Positions 48,712-58,038 of a stretch of DNA of 64,000 nt are shown here, piece by piece (the first letter of the stretch is position 1; every line of letters starts with the position of its first letter). The notes beneath the pieces are model-generated. The model searched no databases. It was not told where the DNA came from and saw only the letters and a program-made list of their open reading frames with translations. The position numbers were made by a program, and so were the translations under genes. Source of the DNA: Anaerolineae bacterium (lineage in GTDB: Bacteria > Chloroflexota > Anaerolineae > Anaerolineales > Villigracilaceae); NCBI GenBank assembly GCA_018645405.1, contig JABGOQ010000085.1:1-64000 (forward strand), in the 5' to 3' direction.

Positions 48712-51216
48712 TTACACTACAGGCTCAGGCTCTGTATCCATAGCGGGAGCAAGTTCCTTTGTAAGGATGATCTCGCCGTCATCGTCCAGGTCTACCAATA
48801 CAGTATCACCTTCAGAAAAATCTCCAGCGAGAACGGCATCAGAAAGAGGATCTTCCACTTTCTGTTGGATAATACGCTTGAGCGGACGTGCGCCAAACTC
48901 GGGGTCGTAGCCAAGTTCACCGAGATGCGTGAGGGCAACGGGGGTGGCGGTTAGGGTCAGCCCCTGGTTAACGAGGCGAGCGGAGACTTTATCCAATTCG
49001 ATGGAAACGATTTGCTGGATATTTTCTTCGTTGAGCGCGCGAAAGACGACCACACCGTCGAGGCGGTTGATAAACTCAGGGCGAAATTCGCGCTTGAGGG
49101 TTTCAGTGAGTTTCTTGCGCATATCTTCGTAAGAGAGGCGATCTTCAGTTTCTTTATCTTGCTTAAGTTGGAAACCGAGTGAGCCTTGCTTTTTGATCAT
49201 CTCTGCGCCAACGTTGGAGGTCATCACAATGATGGCATTGCTGAAATCAACCTTGCGACCGCGTGCATCAGAGAGATGGCCTTCTTCCATGATTTGCAAA
49301 AGCATATTATGGACTTCACCGTGCGCCTTTTCAACTTCGTCAAAAACAACAATTGAATAAGGGCGGCGGCGTAATGCTTCGGTCAGTTGACCAGCATCAT
49401 CGTATCCGACATAGCCGGGAGGGGCACCAACAAGACGGCTGGCTGTATGACGCTCCATGAACTCAGACATATCGAGTTGGATGGCGGCATCTGCGCTACC
49501 AAACATGAATTTGGCAAGGGCTTTGGTCAATTCGGTTTTGCCTACACCTGTTGGACCTAAGAACATCAGTGAGCCGATTGGTCGTTGCGGGTCTTTCAAA
49601 CCAGCGCGGGCGCGGCGCACAGCACGGGCAATAATATCAATTGCTTCATCTTGCCCAATGATATGTTCACGTAGCTCATCTTCCATTTGTAAGAGTCGCT
49701 CAGTTTCTTCTTGTGCCAATTGCATGAGCGGCACGCCTGTCCACATTGAAACCATTTCGGCAATATCTTCTTCGCTCACAACAGGGCTTGTTGCACGATC
49801 CCAGCCTGTGCGCAGTTTTTCAATTTTTTCCTCGATTTCTGTCAATGCAGTGTCGATGGCTGCCAAGGCTTCGGCTTCTTCGCCTTCTTCTTGTGCTAAT
49901 GTGCGGGTTTGCTTTGTTTCTTTTAATTTTAAGTAAAGGTCTTTTGCTTCTTTCGCTGCCGGGGATTTATACATCCGTACCCGTGAAGAGGATTCGTCTA
50001 TTAAGTCGATTGCCTTATCTGGGAGGAAACGCTCCGAGATATAACGTGACGAGAGCTGGGTCGCCGCTTCAAGGGCTTCATCGGAGATGACGAGATGGTG
50101 ATGATCTTCATACGCTTTGCGGATTCCCTTAAGAATGGCAACTGTCTCTTCTTCAGAGGGTTCTTCTACCATAACTGATTGGAAGCGGCGTTCTAGCGCA
50201 GCATCCGACTCAATGCTTTTTCGATATTCATCTAATGTAGTCGCGCCGATCACTTGTAACTCACCACGCGAGAGGGCGGGCTTGAGGATATTGGCGGCAT
50301 CTACGGCAGAGCCAGCCGAGCCTGCACCAACAAGCATGTGGACTTCGTCTATGAAGAGGATCGCGCCTGATTTTTTCAGTTCGTCGATGACGCGTTTCAG
50401 ACGTTCTTCGAATTGGCCACGATACATTGTTCCGGCGACGAGAGAGCCAACGTCGAGTTGCATGACTTGTTTCTTCATCAACGGTGCGGGGACATCGCCA
50501 TCGACGATTCGTTGGGCGAGTCCTTCAACGATGGCAGTTTTGCCAACGCCAGGTTCACCAATCAGGGCGGGGTTATTTTTTGTTCGACGTGCCAAGATCT
50601 GGATAACACGCTCAATTTCAGTTTGCCTGCCGATAACGGGGTCAAGTTTCTTTTCTTCGGCGAGAGCTGTCAGATCTGTGGCGAGTTGATCTACGAGAGG
50701 GGTCTTCGGTCCTTTTTTGGCGGGAGCCTGCCGAGAGGTACGTTTGCCCCGTTGCATTGTTGGGGAAGAGGATGATCCCTCGTTGAGTATCCGTCGGACT
50801 TGTTTACGGATTTGGTCGGAGGTCAATCCTAATTTATCAAAAACGAATTTAACTGTCCCTTCGCTACGAGTAAGGGCAAGGAGCAAATGCTCGGTGCCAA
50901 TATAATGATGCCCAATGGAGCGGGCTTCGTCGATGGCATACTCAAGAACTTTTTGAGTATCAGGGGCGAGTTTGGGTGTGTCACTGGGAGATGTTTGGGG
51001 CTGGTCGTCGGTGACGCGTTGTACAATTTCACGGACACGTTCAACATCGAGCCCGAGTTCATGCAGAACACGACCTGCAACACCACCTTCTTCGACAAGT
51101 AAACCAAGAAGGAGATCTTCTGTTCCAAGTGATTCTTTATTCGCTTTTTCTGCCTCTTTGTGGGCGAGGCTCAGCACCCGTCGGGCACGCTGGGTAAAGC
51201 GTTCCATGCTTGCCAT
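48712..51216 (-). CDS. clpC: ATP-dependent Clp protease ATP-binding subunit ClpC
   Basis: AAA+ unfoldase that feeds ClpP. The 834-residue protein has the N-terminal Clp repeats ([16 protein letters not shown] and [13 protein letters not shown]), a first AAA+ domain (Walker A GEPGVGKT) and a second (Walker A GPTGVGKT, followed by [11 protein letters not shown]), and a middle coiled-coil domain (around 410-475). The UVR-type motif of classic ClpC is weak in the linker. The C-terminus ends with an acidic tail. clpP is not in the window. Confidence 0.93.
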   Translation of the reverse strand: MASMERFTQRARRVLSLAHKEAEKANKESLGTEDLLLGLLVEEGGVAGRVLHELGLDVERVREIVQRVTDDQPQTSPSDTPKLAPDTQKVLEYAIDEARSIGHHYIGTEHLLLALTRSEGTVKFVFDKLGLTSDQIRKQVRRILNEGSSSSPTMQRGKRTSRQAPAKKGPKTPLVDQLATDLTALAEEKKLDPVIGRQTEIERVIQILARRTKNNPALIGEPGVGKTAIVEGLAQRIVDGDVPAPLMKKQVMQLDVGSLVAGTMYRGQFEERLKRVIDELKKSGAILFIDEVHMLVGAGSAGSAVDAANILKPALSRGELQVIGATTLDEYRKSIESDAALERRFQSVMVEEPSEEETVAILKGIRKAYEDHHHLVISDEALEAATQLSSRYISERFLPDKAIDLIDESSSRVRMYKSPAAKEAKDLYLKLKETKQTRTLAQEEGEEAEALAAIDTALTEIEEKIEKLRTGWDRATSPVVSEEDIAEMVSMWTGVPLMQLAQEETERLLQMEDELREHIIGQDEAIDIIARAVRRARAGLKDPQRPIGSLMFLGPTGVGKTELTKALAKFMFGSADAAIQLDMSEFMERHTASRLVGAPPGYVGYDDAGQLTEALRRRPYSIVVFDEVEKAHGEVHNMLLQIMEEGHLSDARGRKVDFSNAIIVMTSNVGAEMIKKQGSLGFQLKQDKETEDRLSYEDMRKKLTETLKREFRPEFINRLDGVVVFRALNEENIQQIVSIELDKVSARLVNQGLTLTATPVALTHLGELGYDPEFGARPLKRIIQQKVEDPLSDAVLAGDFSEGDTVLVDLDDDGEIILTKELAPAMDTEPEPVV

Positions 51217-51364
51217 AATAAACTCCTGTTATTGCTTCTTACTTTTCAGTTGGCCATTTTTTCAGACCAATATATATGCCAATACTCTTCAGCGTGTTTT
51301 TTGCTAATCAATTTTATCTTTGTGAAGAGTGGCGATGATCGGCTTTTTTTATTGGAGGGGAGGG

Positions 51365-51472
51365 ATGGGCCAATCTGACAAGGTTAGTCTTGTTTTGATT
51401 GTACCAAAGATGGGAAAGGGGAAGTATAGGAAAAAGATTAGAGAAATTCAGTCTTGCGGTCGGTTGGTCTAG
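51365..51472 (+). CDS. Possible 35-residue peptide
   Basis: A frame opens with MGQSDKVSLVLIVPKMG and ends in a lysine- and arginine-rich segment. It has an unusually strong ribosome-site-like sequence (GGAGGGGAGGG just before ATG). It runs into the inverted repeat at 51450, and it is divergent from clpC. It is weakly supported. Confidence 0.25.
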   Translation: MGQSDKVSLVLIVPKMGKGKYRKKIREIQSCGRLV

Positions 51473-51531
51473 CAGGCCTGTTTAGCACTAATTGACCTTT
51501 TAGACCATTTCGACCAATCGACTATAAGACA
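51450..51531. repeat. Imperfect inverted repeat (AGTCTTGCGGTCGG)
   Basis: AGTCTTGCGGTCGGTTGGTC pairs with GACCAATCGACTATAAGACA with five mismatches in 20, over a 42-bp core. It is probably a further dispersed element. Confidence 0.45.
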
Positions 51532-51536
51532 AAAGA

Positions 51537-51866
51537 CTATCTCTCATCCCCATCGCCTTTGATGGTTCCACGTTCGAGGCGACCGTAAAGTTTATCAATA
51601 TTATACTCAGCAATTTCTTCGAGGGTCAAATCAAGTTCGGTGGCGAGTTGAGCAAGATACCAAAGCACATCACCAAGCTCTGCTTTTAACGCCGATTTAG
51701 TCTCACCGTTGATTTCACCGCCTTTATCGCGAAATACTTTTTTTACCTTACCCGCAACTTCGCCAGCTTCGTTCACTAACCCAAGTGCAGGGTAGACGAT
51801 GGGGTCTCCGATGGATGGATATTTAGCAGTCTTACGAGATTTTTTCTGATAGTCATTAAAGTTCAT
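51537..51866 (-). CDS. MazG-like nucleotide pyrophosphohydrolase
   Basis: Small all-alpha NTP pyrophosphatase of the MazG type, probably clearing aberrant or (p)ppGpp-related nucleotides. The Mg2+ site is the EAGE pair in LVNEAGEVAGKVKK and the ELGDVLWYLAQLA block (ExxE-x-ExxD layout). At 109 residues it is a single MazG module. It lies 46 bp downstream of the penicillin-binding-like gene (ends 51913) on the same strand. Confidence 0.88.
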   Translation of the reverse strand: MNFNDYQKKSRKTAKYPSIGDPIVYPALGLVNEAGEVAGKVKKVFRDKGGEINGETKSALKAELGDVLWYLAQLATELDLTLEEIAEYNIDKLYGRLERGTIKGDGDER

Positions 51867-51912
51867 TTTTTCTTTACCTTAGTGTATAGATTTGATGCTT
51901 ATCATCATGTTT

Positions 51913-54702
51913 TTATTTCCTCACTTCAAAATTCAGTTCTTCTTCTATTTCATTCCCCGCTCGATCTCTGGCGACGATTTGGAGATAATGCTCCCCTTCA
52001 GATGCTGCCCACGTCCAAATATAAGGTGCTTCTGTCAATATGCCAATTTCCTGATAATCGAGGTAAAACTTGATCGACTCGACGCCCAAATTATCATCCG
52101 CTTCTGCCTGAAAATTAATTTGTCTGTTACGAAGATAATCTATTCTCTCTCCATCTTCAGGCGAAAGGATGTGCAGCGTGGGCGGCTGATTGTCAATGCT
52201 GATTTGTGTCGTCGCTATATCAACACGTTGGTCTTCTCGTACAACCAATAATTGGATTGCGTAAAGCCCGCTTAGATCATTTGTATCCCAGATTGTGAGC
52301 AAACTATCCGAAACGGATTCGTGAATATCTTCGCCGATCTGTGTCCATGCTTGCGGATTCAACCCCTGTCCAACTTGAATGCGGTAATAATCAAAATCTT
52401 CACCCGATGCCGTACCGCGAATTTTGAGCACGCCGCGTACATCTGTAAAAAGCTCGGGAGCGGTCAGATGAGCGTCCGCCAAACGTGGAGGAGCGAGGAT
52501 TGCATCATAGGAATCAGGAGGCGATTCCACCCCAGCCGATTCTGCCCAATCTCGTGCATCATCGGGAACAAGCATATATATATTTTCTTCGACCAATTCC
52601 GGGGGCGTGAAGACTGTTGCAAGATAGCCTGTTTCCCTATTGACATCAAAGCTGCGATATAAATTATCGTATTGACTTGGTTCAGAACCATTCAAAAAAA
52701 CGTCACTGACGATATTTGGGCAATCAGCTGTGGGGAGCAAACCCGATGGGTCGCAAACATCTACTTTTCTAACACCAACAGGCATATCCCAGCCTATGGG
52801 GGGCAAATCGGCACTAGCGGTTTTGATGAGCGCATGCCAAATCCCTGCCGCAGCTTCGGGATCAAAAATCTCATCTGCACCTGCCCAAACAACAACGACT
52901 CGCTGGGGAGTGTAGCCTATTGTCCACGCAGAAAGGCTCTCCACATTCTGCCCGATTTTTGCGGCGGCAGGCAAGCCAACGTCCAGGGCGTTATCCGTGC
53001 CCAAACTCTGCCAGCGTGCGCTCCCGTCGCTCAATATATCGTTCATCAAATAGGCCAATTGTGGCGAAACCACGGCCTGTGATTCTGGTTCACTCCAATC
53101 TAGCCAGGTTTTCTCCTCTGTATCAATGATTTTTAGCACCGTTATGGCTTGCAGATCATCGTCAATTTTCTGCCCGTGCATCACGCCATCTGCCGCGAAA
53201 ATGCCGTACGCTTCTGCCAAATCTTGCAATGAAAGTGAAGCTTCTAGCGAATTCATCACGTCAAAATCCAAGCCAAAAGATTGCGAGATTTGGCTCACAT
53301 TTTCTGCACCCATTTGCGCCAAAACCCCGTTCATCGGGACTAAATAATCGTTTGCCAAGGCTGTTCGCAAACGCATTGGTCCATGAAATTCACCATCAAA
53401 ATTTTGGATCTTGGATTCCGCTGGAATATCCCATAAAAGCGATGCGGGATTCAAACCACGCGTAAAACCGGTTAGATAGATGAAGGGCGTCAAACTTGAC
53501 CCCGCCTTGCGCGCCGCCAAATGAGCAGATTCGCCATTTAGCGTAGTCTCACCAACCACTGCCAAAACCTGACCATTTACCGGGTCTATTACCATAGCAC
53601 TGGCGTTGACATTATTCAGCGCATCCATTGCAGGCAATGTCGGGAGGAGCCGCGCCGCATCGCAGTTTTCGGCATTGATCCCGCTCAAGCGTGAAACTTG
53701 TGCCGCAACCGTGCAAGCGGATTCTCTTTGCAAATCCAGATCGAGGGTGGAGATAATGGTCAGCCCACCACGCTCGATTCTTTCACGGGGGTAAAATTCT
53801 GATAGCTGGGAAAAGATTAACGGGATAAAAGCTGGGGCGGGAATCTCAAACTCATTAAACGTGGGCAAGTCGAAAGGCGTGCGTAACGCCGCGTCCACTT
53901 CATCTGCATCAAAGATTTCTAATCCCTCCAAAATATATAAAGTTTCCTGCCTACGCTGATAGGCGGCTATGGTCGCATCAATCGGATTGAGGGCAGGTGT
54001 TTGACTCGCTGCCGCGAGTGTGGCAGATTCCGCTAAATCCAATTCCGTAACCGATTTGCCAAAATAAAGCTGCGCGGCAGACTCTGCGCCATAGGCATTA
54101 TGCCCGAAGTTCGCGCTGTTTAAATACCACTCGAGAATTTGCTGCCTGCCATATTGCTCGGTAATCTGCGCAGCGAGCAGACGCTCACGAATGGCGCGGC
54201 GGAGGGAGGGTTCTTCACCCCAAAGTAAAAGGTCGGCAACAAGTTTTTGGGTGAGGGTCGGGTGTGATGTAGGGTTGTCAAGCTCGGCAAGGCTATAGCC
54301 AGAATGCTCCCAGAAAACAGGATCAACGAGGGCGAGCGTGGCTTGTACAAGAGAATCGGGGAGGTGTTGCAGGTTTTCTGCGCTGAGGGGGATGTAGCGG
54401 CGGCCTTTATCCTCTGGCGCGAAAACCTGAATGAGATGCTCGCCACTGCGATCGTAAATCCGTGTTGGCTGAAGCAAGGTGCCATTGCGTGGGTTGAGCA
54501 AAGCTTCAAGTTTTTCTACTTTGGGGAGATCATTGGTGAGACTCTGATAACTGAGAACAAGGGAAAAGATAAGAAAAATCAGCAGAAGGCTGAGGATAAA
54601 TCCGCAGCCCATACCAAGATTGCGACTCCCTTGTTCCAGGCGGCGATCAGGGCTGTTGCGCCTCTTTCTGCGATTGCGGAGGATATTGAGGGTTGATGAC
54701 AT
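51913..54702 (-). CDS. Degenerate class A penicillin-binding protein with Ig-like tail
   Basis: Architecture is that of a class A PBP: cytoplasmic basic start and one transmembrane helix (34-52), a glycosyltransferase-51 domain (about 75-270), a transpeptidase domain (about 370-625) and a C-terminal Ig-like domain (about 840-929). Catalytic residues are altered in both. In GT51 the EDxxFxxHxG block reads V126-D-P-V-F-W-E-H-S-G, losing the general-base Glu, and GGSTITQQ is SHPTLTQK. In the transpeptidase the SxxK box is S402-S-L-T405 (Lys lost), SxN is D-Y-L (452-454) and KTG is K-I-G (582-584). The frame is intact and long, so it is maintained, perhaps as a scaffold. The start at 54702 is chosen since the upstream ATG region lies in a repeat. 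Confidence 0.87.
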   Translation of the reverse strand: MSSTLNILRNRRKRRNSPDRRLEQGSRNLGMGCGFILSLLLIFLIFSLVLSYQSLTNDLPKVEKLEALLNPRNGTLLQPTRIYDRSGEHLIQVFAPEDKGRRYIPLSAENLQHLPDSLVQATLALVDPVFWEHSGYSLAELDNPTSHPTLTQKLVADLLLWGEEPSLRRAIRERLLAAQITEQYGRQQILEWYLNSANFGHNAYGAESAAQLYFGKSVTELDLAESATLAAASQTPALNPIDATIAAYQRRQETLYILEGLEIFDADEVDAALRTPFDLPTFNEFEIPAPAFIPLIFSQLSEFYPRERIERGGLTIISTLDLDLQRESACTVAAQVSRLSGINAENCDAARLLPTLPAMDALNNVNASAMVIDPVNGQVLAVVGETTLNGESAHLAARKAGSSLTPFIYLTGFTRGLNPASLLWDIPAESKIQNFDGEFHGPMRLRTALANDYLVPMNGVLAQMGAENVSQISQSFGLDFDVMNSLEASLSLQDLAEAYGIFAADGVMHGQKIDDDLQAITVLKIIDTEEKTWLDWSEPESQAVVSPQLAYLMNDILSDGSARWQSLGTDNALDVGLPAAAKIGQNVESLSAWTIGYTPQRVVVVWAGADEIFDPEAAAGIWHALIKTASADLPPIGWDMPVGVRKVDVCDPSGLLPTADCPNIVSDVFLNGSEPSQYDNLYRSFDVNRETGYLATVFTPPELVEENIYMLVPDDARDWAESAGVESPPDSYDAILAPPRLADAHLTAPELFTDVRGVLKIRGTASGEDFDYYRIQVGQGLNPQAWTQIGEDIHESVSDSLLTIWDTNDLSGLYAIQLLVVREDQRVDIATTQISIDNQPPTLHILSPEDGERIDYLRNRQINFQAEADDNLGVESIKFYLDYQEIGILTEAPYIWTWAASEGEHYLQIVARDRAGNEIEEELNFEVRK

Positions 54703-54716
54703 TTTTATCACCACAT

Positions 54717-54792
54717 AGAGCACAAAGAGACACGAAGGAAAAACTTATCTAGTTTTTCCCTTTGTGAGCCTTCGTGGTCTTCGTGGTTAAAT
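54717..54792. repeat. ACCACGAAGG-type palindromic repeat, copy 2
   Basis: ATCACCACATAGAGCACAAA at the left and CCTTCGTGGTCTTCGTGGTT at the right pair around a central AAAAACTTATCTAGTTTTT hairpin. It is related to the element at 7102-7171 and lies between two minus-strand genes. Confidence 0.7.
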
Positions 54793-54795
54793 CTT

Positions 54796-56121
54796 TTAAA
54801 AAGTCTCATTAAGCCAACCCATAACCCCACCTTTTTCTTTTGGTTTTAGCTTTTTAGGCAATTCCCCATATACTGCGCCAGTTTGCCCGTTAATGAGTAC
54901 TGTAAAGGCATCATCGTCGTAGGGATAGGTGGTCATCCAAAGAGGCAAGAGGAGTAATTTATAAGAGGTAACTGCCAAAGAAGCAGAAGAAGAACGGAAT
55001 TTTTTCAGATAATACATACTCCGTTGGGCTTTTTTATGCTCGGCTTTATACGCGCGACTGCGGGCTTCGAGGGCGGCATCGCTTAAGGCAACTTCATAAG
55101 TCTCAGCCGACCAACTGGAAAGATAGCGCGGGTTATAGGGTTTTGTTTCGCGCAGTTCATAATTTTTCAGAAAATTATCTATATATTGTTCATATTTCTT
55201 TGCGGCGGGGATAATTAGATCATCCACAAAGAGAGCTAAATCTCCGCGCTCGGTTTTATAAACTTTTTCTGATTTGAAACCAAAACCTTGACGCTGCTCT
55301 TCTTCTACAAGACGCTCGCCTCTATAACTAATTGAGCCACCAATATCAAAAGTCCAGACGGGGATATAAAATCCGCGTGGAGGCAAAACCCTGCCCTGTG
55401 GCGTAAAATTATTTTCCTTGACCCATTCGACCAAAATTTTTGCCGCACGACGTTGATCAAAGGTATGCGGGATTATTGCATCGGGGTCGAGTAATTCACG
55501 TGTTTCACCGTGATTAATAACATGCGGTGAAGCACAATAAGCGCAAGATGCCGAGAGATTATCGGGCGGAAGCAAAAACTCTGCCCCACAGCCCTCGCAA
55601 TGAAAAATCTTATGCGCAACGGGTTTTCTGTGTCCGCGCAAGGTTGCCATGGCAGAGAAAAAATCCTGCTCTTTGGCTTCTTCGCTTTCAGAAGCAACCT
55701 CGTCTCCCACTTCGCAAAAATCGCAAATTAACGTTTGACCATTGGGGGAAAAGCTCATTCTGCCACCACAATTTGGGCACTCGAAACGATCTGCGTTGGC
55801 CTTTTTGTCGCCCATATCTGGTGCGGCGATTTTATCTGCATCAACGATCTCAGTTGGTTTGAGCGTACCATTCAAAATTGCCAAAGAGCGCCGTGCGCGC
55901 GGGTGCGTCATTCGATATGAAAGCGCCTCGTCTAAAGCGTGGCGTTTTTTTTCTTTTTCACTTTCGACTTCGCTCAAATAAAACCATAAATCGGCGAGCA
56001 TATCATGGTCTCTGGCAGTATAAATAGCGCGCTCAAGATAATTTCTAGCCGAACTCATCTCCCCAGCTTTTAGCGCGGTCACGCCGCTATACATTAAACT
56101 TCGAACCCGTGCCTCACTCAT
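54796..56121 (-). CDS. TPR/zinc-ribbon protein of unknown function
   Basis: A 441-residue protein with a short helical N-terminal repeat region (about 1-75, TPR-like), two zinc ribbons (CPNCGGRMSF with CDFCEVG, and CEGCGAEFLL with CAYCASP, about residues 120-215) and a C-terminal domain (about 235-440) with a likely amphipathic end. I recognise the overall type as a conserved Chloroflexota-type hypothetical protein. No catalytic residue is evident; the ribbons suggest nucleic-acid or protein binding. Its ATG overlaps the folP stop by 4 bp (ATGA). Confidence 0.78.
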   Translation of the reverse strand: MSEARVRSLMYSGVTALKAGEMSSARNYLERAIYTARDHDMLADLWFYLSEVESEKEKKRHALDEALSYRMTHPRARRSLAILNGTLKPTEIVDADKIAAPDMGDKKANADRFECPNCGGRMSFSPNGQTLICDFCEVGDEVASESEEAKEQDFFSAMATLRGHRKPVAHKIFHCEGCGAEFLLPPDNLSASCAYCASPHVINHGETRELLDPDAIIPHTFDQRRAAKILVEWVKENNFTPQGRVLPPRGFYIPVWTFDIGGSISYRGERLVEEEQRQGFGFKSEKVYKTERGDLALFVDDLIIPAAKKYEQYIDNFLKNYELRETKPYNPRYLSSWSAETYEVALSDAALEARSRAYKAEHKKAQRSMYYLKKFRSSSASLAVTSYKLLLLPLWMTTYPYDDDAFTVLINGQTGAVYGELPKKLKPKEKGGVMGWLNETF

Positions 56122-56987
56122 CGGCGTACAATCGCATCTGTCATACGTACGATCCTCGTCATTTCTTTAACATCGTGAACACGGATAATATCTGCCCCAC
56201 GCGCAATGCCGATGGCAACCGATGCGGCCGTCCCCTCCACGCGTTGGTCGGCGGGCAGATCAAGGGTATAGCCGATAAAGGATTTTCGCGAGGGGCCTAA
56301 CAAGACGGGATAGCCTAAAGCGCGGATTTCATTTAGGCGGTTGTTCAATTCCAGATTTTCTTCGATGGTTTTCCCGAATCCGATTCCAGGATCAAGAATA
56401 ATAGATTCGCTCTTAACCCCAGCTTGCTCGGCGATCTCAACCGATTCGAGCAATTCGGCTTTGACCTCTTCGAGCAGATTCCCATACTCTGCACCGATAA
56501 ACGCGTTCCCCAGCTTCTCACGGACTTCAACACTGGCGGGGTTGCTGCGGTTATGCATCAATATCACGGGGCAATCAAACTTCGCCACAACGGAAGCAAG
56601 TTCACTATCCGCGCGCAGCCCCCAAACATCGTTGACGATATGCGCTCCCGCTGCCAGAGCTGCCTCTGCAACCGAAGCCTTGTAGGTGTCCACCGAAATC
56701 AATGTTTTGGGCATCTCCTCTGCAATCGCACAGATGATGGGAATCACGCGCCGAATCTCTTCATCCGCATCCACTGGCTCTGAGCCCGGACGAGTTGATT
56801 CACCGCCCACATCAAGGATATCTGCGCCATCCTCTACAAATTGGTGGGCTTGGGCGAGCGCATTCTGGGCATTTTGCGCGTATAAACCATCGCCCGAAAA
56901 ACTATCGGGCGTGGCGTTGAGAATGCCCATCACATAGGTGCGTTCACCCCATGCGAGGGTTTGATTGTTGATCGATAGAGGGAGCAT
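56118..56987 (-). CDS. folP: Dihydropteroate synthase
   Basis: Condenses 6-hydroxymethyl-7,8-dihydropterin pyrophosphate with p-aminobenzoate in folate synthesis; the target of sulfonamides. The DHPS signatures are MGILNATPDSFSGDG and DVGGESTRPGSEPV near the N-terminus, followed by DVWGLRADSEL and LILDPGIGFGKT-like segments and GPSRKSFIG. At 289 residues it has the normal length. Its 3' end overlaps a zinc-ribbon protein gene. folK lies 500 bp upstream on the same strand with one gene in between. Confidence 0.94.
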   Translation of the reverse strand: MLPLSINNQTLAWGERTYVMGILNATPDSFSGDGLYAQNAQNALAQAHQFVEDGADILDVGGESTRPGSEPVDADEEIRRVIPIICAIAEEMPKTLISVDTYKASVAEAALAAGAHIVNDVWGLRADSELASVVAKFDCPVILMHNRSNPASVEVREKLGNAFIGAEYGNLLEEVKAELLESVEIAEQAGVKSESIILDPGIGFGKTIEENLELNNRLNEIRALGYPVLLGPSRKSFIGYTLDLPADQRVEGTAASVAIGIARGADIIRVHDVKEMTRIVRMTDAIVRR

Positions 56988-56998
56988 GATGCCTATTG

Positions 56999-57041
56999 CG
57001 TATTTCGTATTGTTTAATTTTCTTACGCAATACGAAATACG
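56999..57041. repeat. CGTATTTCGTATTG palindromic repeat, copy 2
   Basis: CGTATTTCGTATTG pairs with the right arm (CGCAATACGAAATACG) over 13 bp. It is related to the element at 30750-30806. It lies between the SpoIIAA-like gene and folP. Confidence 0.65.
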
Positions 57042-57050
57042 TTTTAGATT

Positions 57051-57473
57051 CTAAACAAATTGATCCAGCGGGAGAGCCAACCATTCTTCGGCTTTTTCCA
57101 CATCGGTATAGATATGAATATCAGCGGCGAAGTTCGTGTCTGCCAAGGCGGCAACTTTGCGAATGCCTTCGGCAACGGCATCATTTGCGACGACCACCGC
57201 CAAACGGATTTTGCGCGCTGAGGGATCACTATTTAATCGAATAGCAGAGCGCATCGCTTCTTCAGGAATATCAGATACTTGGCGCAAATCGTATAAATTG
57301 CGGGTTAGGCGGTCGGCATCGAGCAGGTGGGTTTCTGCAAATTTTTTCCAATGATTAATTGTTGCTTCGCTCAAATCGGTAAAAACGTAGTGCATCCCGC
57401 CATCGTTGCGGCGAACAACATGATAACCAATACCTGGTTCGTGTGTCCAATTGAGGGGCTTTGGGTCAGACAT
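57051..57473 (-). CDS. SpoIIAA/STAS-like protein of unknown function
   Basis: A soluble 140-residue alpha/beta protein: MHYVFTDLSEATINHWKKFAET and NLYDLRQVSDIPEEAMRSAI followed by KIRLAVVVANDAVAEGIRK. The strand-helix pattern is consistent with the SpoIIAA-like (STAS-related) fold. No catalytic residue is visible. Located between folK and folP, it could be a folate-operon regulator or a bystander. Confidence 0.7.
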   Translation of the reverse strand: MSDPKPLNWTHEPGIGYHVVRRNDGGMHYVFTDLSEATINHWKKFAETHLLDADRLTRNLYDLRQVSDIPEEAMRSAIRLNSDPSARKIRLAVVVANDAVAEGIRKVAALADTNFAADIHIYTDVEKAEEWLALPLDQFV

Positions 57474-57515
57474 GGTAAACCTCCGAAGGTTTTAATAAAT
57501 TAATTGATGAAATGA

Positions 57516-57995
57516 TTATACCGAAAAAGGGGTGATTTCGCTGGTATCTACATCCTGCAAAAGTTCGATTATCGTTTTTTCAATCAGGGGGTGCTCAAGC
57601 TCAGGCGCAATATCTGCCAGGGGCATCAATACAAAAGCGCGCTGATGCAAGCGTGGATGCGGGATGATCAGATTTTCTTCATTCATAATAAGGTCGTCGT
57701 AAAAAAGGATGTCCAGATCGATCAACCTGGGGCCATTGCGAAAGTTTTTTACGCGCCCCAGTTCATCTTCCTTTTTTTTGAGATAGACGAGTAACGCACG
57801 CGGGTCCAGGTTTGTTTCCGCTTCAATAACCATATTTAGAAAAGCAGGTTGATCAGTGAAACCCCAGGGCGGGGTTTCGTAAATGGTCGATTCACGGGTA
57901 ACGCGTAATTCTGGCGCAAAAGATTCGATTGCAGAGCGTAAATTGGCGAGGCGGTCACCGAGGTTGGTGCCGAGAGCGATGTATGTTGTTTTCAT
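57516..57995 (-). CDS. folK: 2-amino-4-hydroxy-6-hydroxymethyldihydropteridine diphosphokinase
   Basis: Pyrophosphorylates the pterin alcohol in folate synthesis just before FolP. The signatures are ALGTNLGDRLANLRSAI, YETPPWGFTDQPAFLN and the RxxRxIDLDIL-like segment NGPRLIDLDILFYDD followed by PHPRLHQRAFVLMPL. At 159 residues it is a typical stand-alone FolK. It is separated from the thiolase gene by a palindromic repeat. Confidence 0.94.
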   Translation of the reverse strand: MKTTYIALGTNLGDRLANLRSAIESFAPELRVTRESTIYETPPWGFTDQPAFLNMVIEAETNLDPRALLVYLKKKEDELGRVKNFRNGPRLIDLDILFYDDLIMNEENLIIPHPRLHQRAFVLMPLADIAPELEHPLIEKTIIELLQDVDTSEITPFSV

Positions 57996-58006
57996 AGTAT
58001 ATATTC

Positions 58007-58035
58007 GTAGGGGCGGGTCTGAGACCCGCCCCTAC
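58007..58035. repeat. 29-bp palindrome (GTAGGGGCGGGTCT), copy 2
   Basis: Identical over 29 bp to the copy at 48666-48694, including the central G. It lies between thiolase and folK. Such identity over 9 kb indicates recent spread or conversion. Confidence 0.85.
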
Positions 58036-58038
58036 AGG

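Larger units (their letters stand above)
51217..51536. other. Intergenic region between clpC and MazG-like gene
   Basis: The 320-bp spacer includes the clpC promoter region on the minus side, the small frame at 51365 and the imperfect inverted repeat at 51450-51531. No other gene is visible. Confidence 0.65.
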
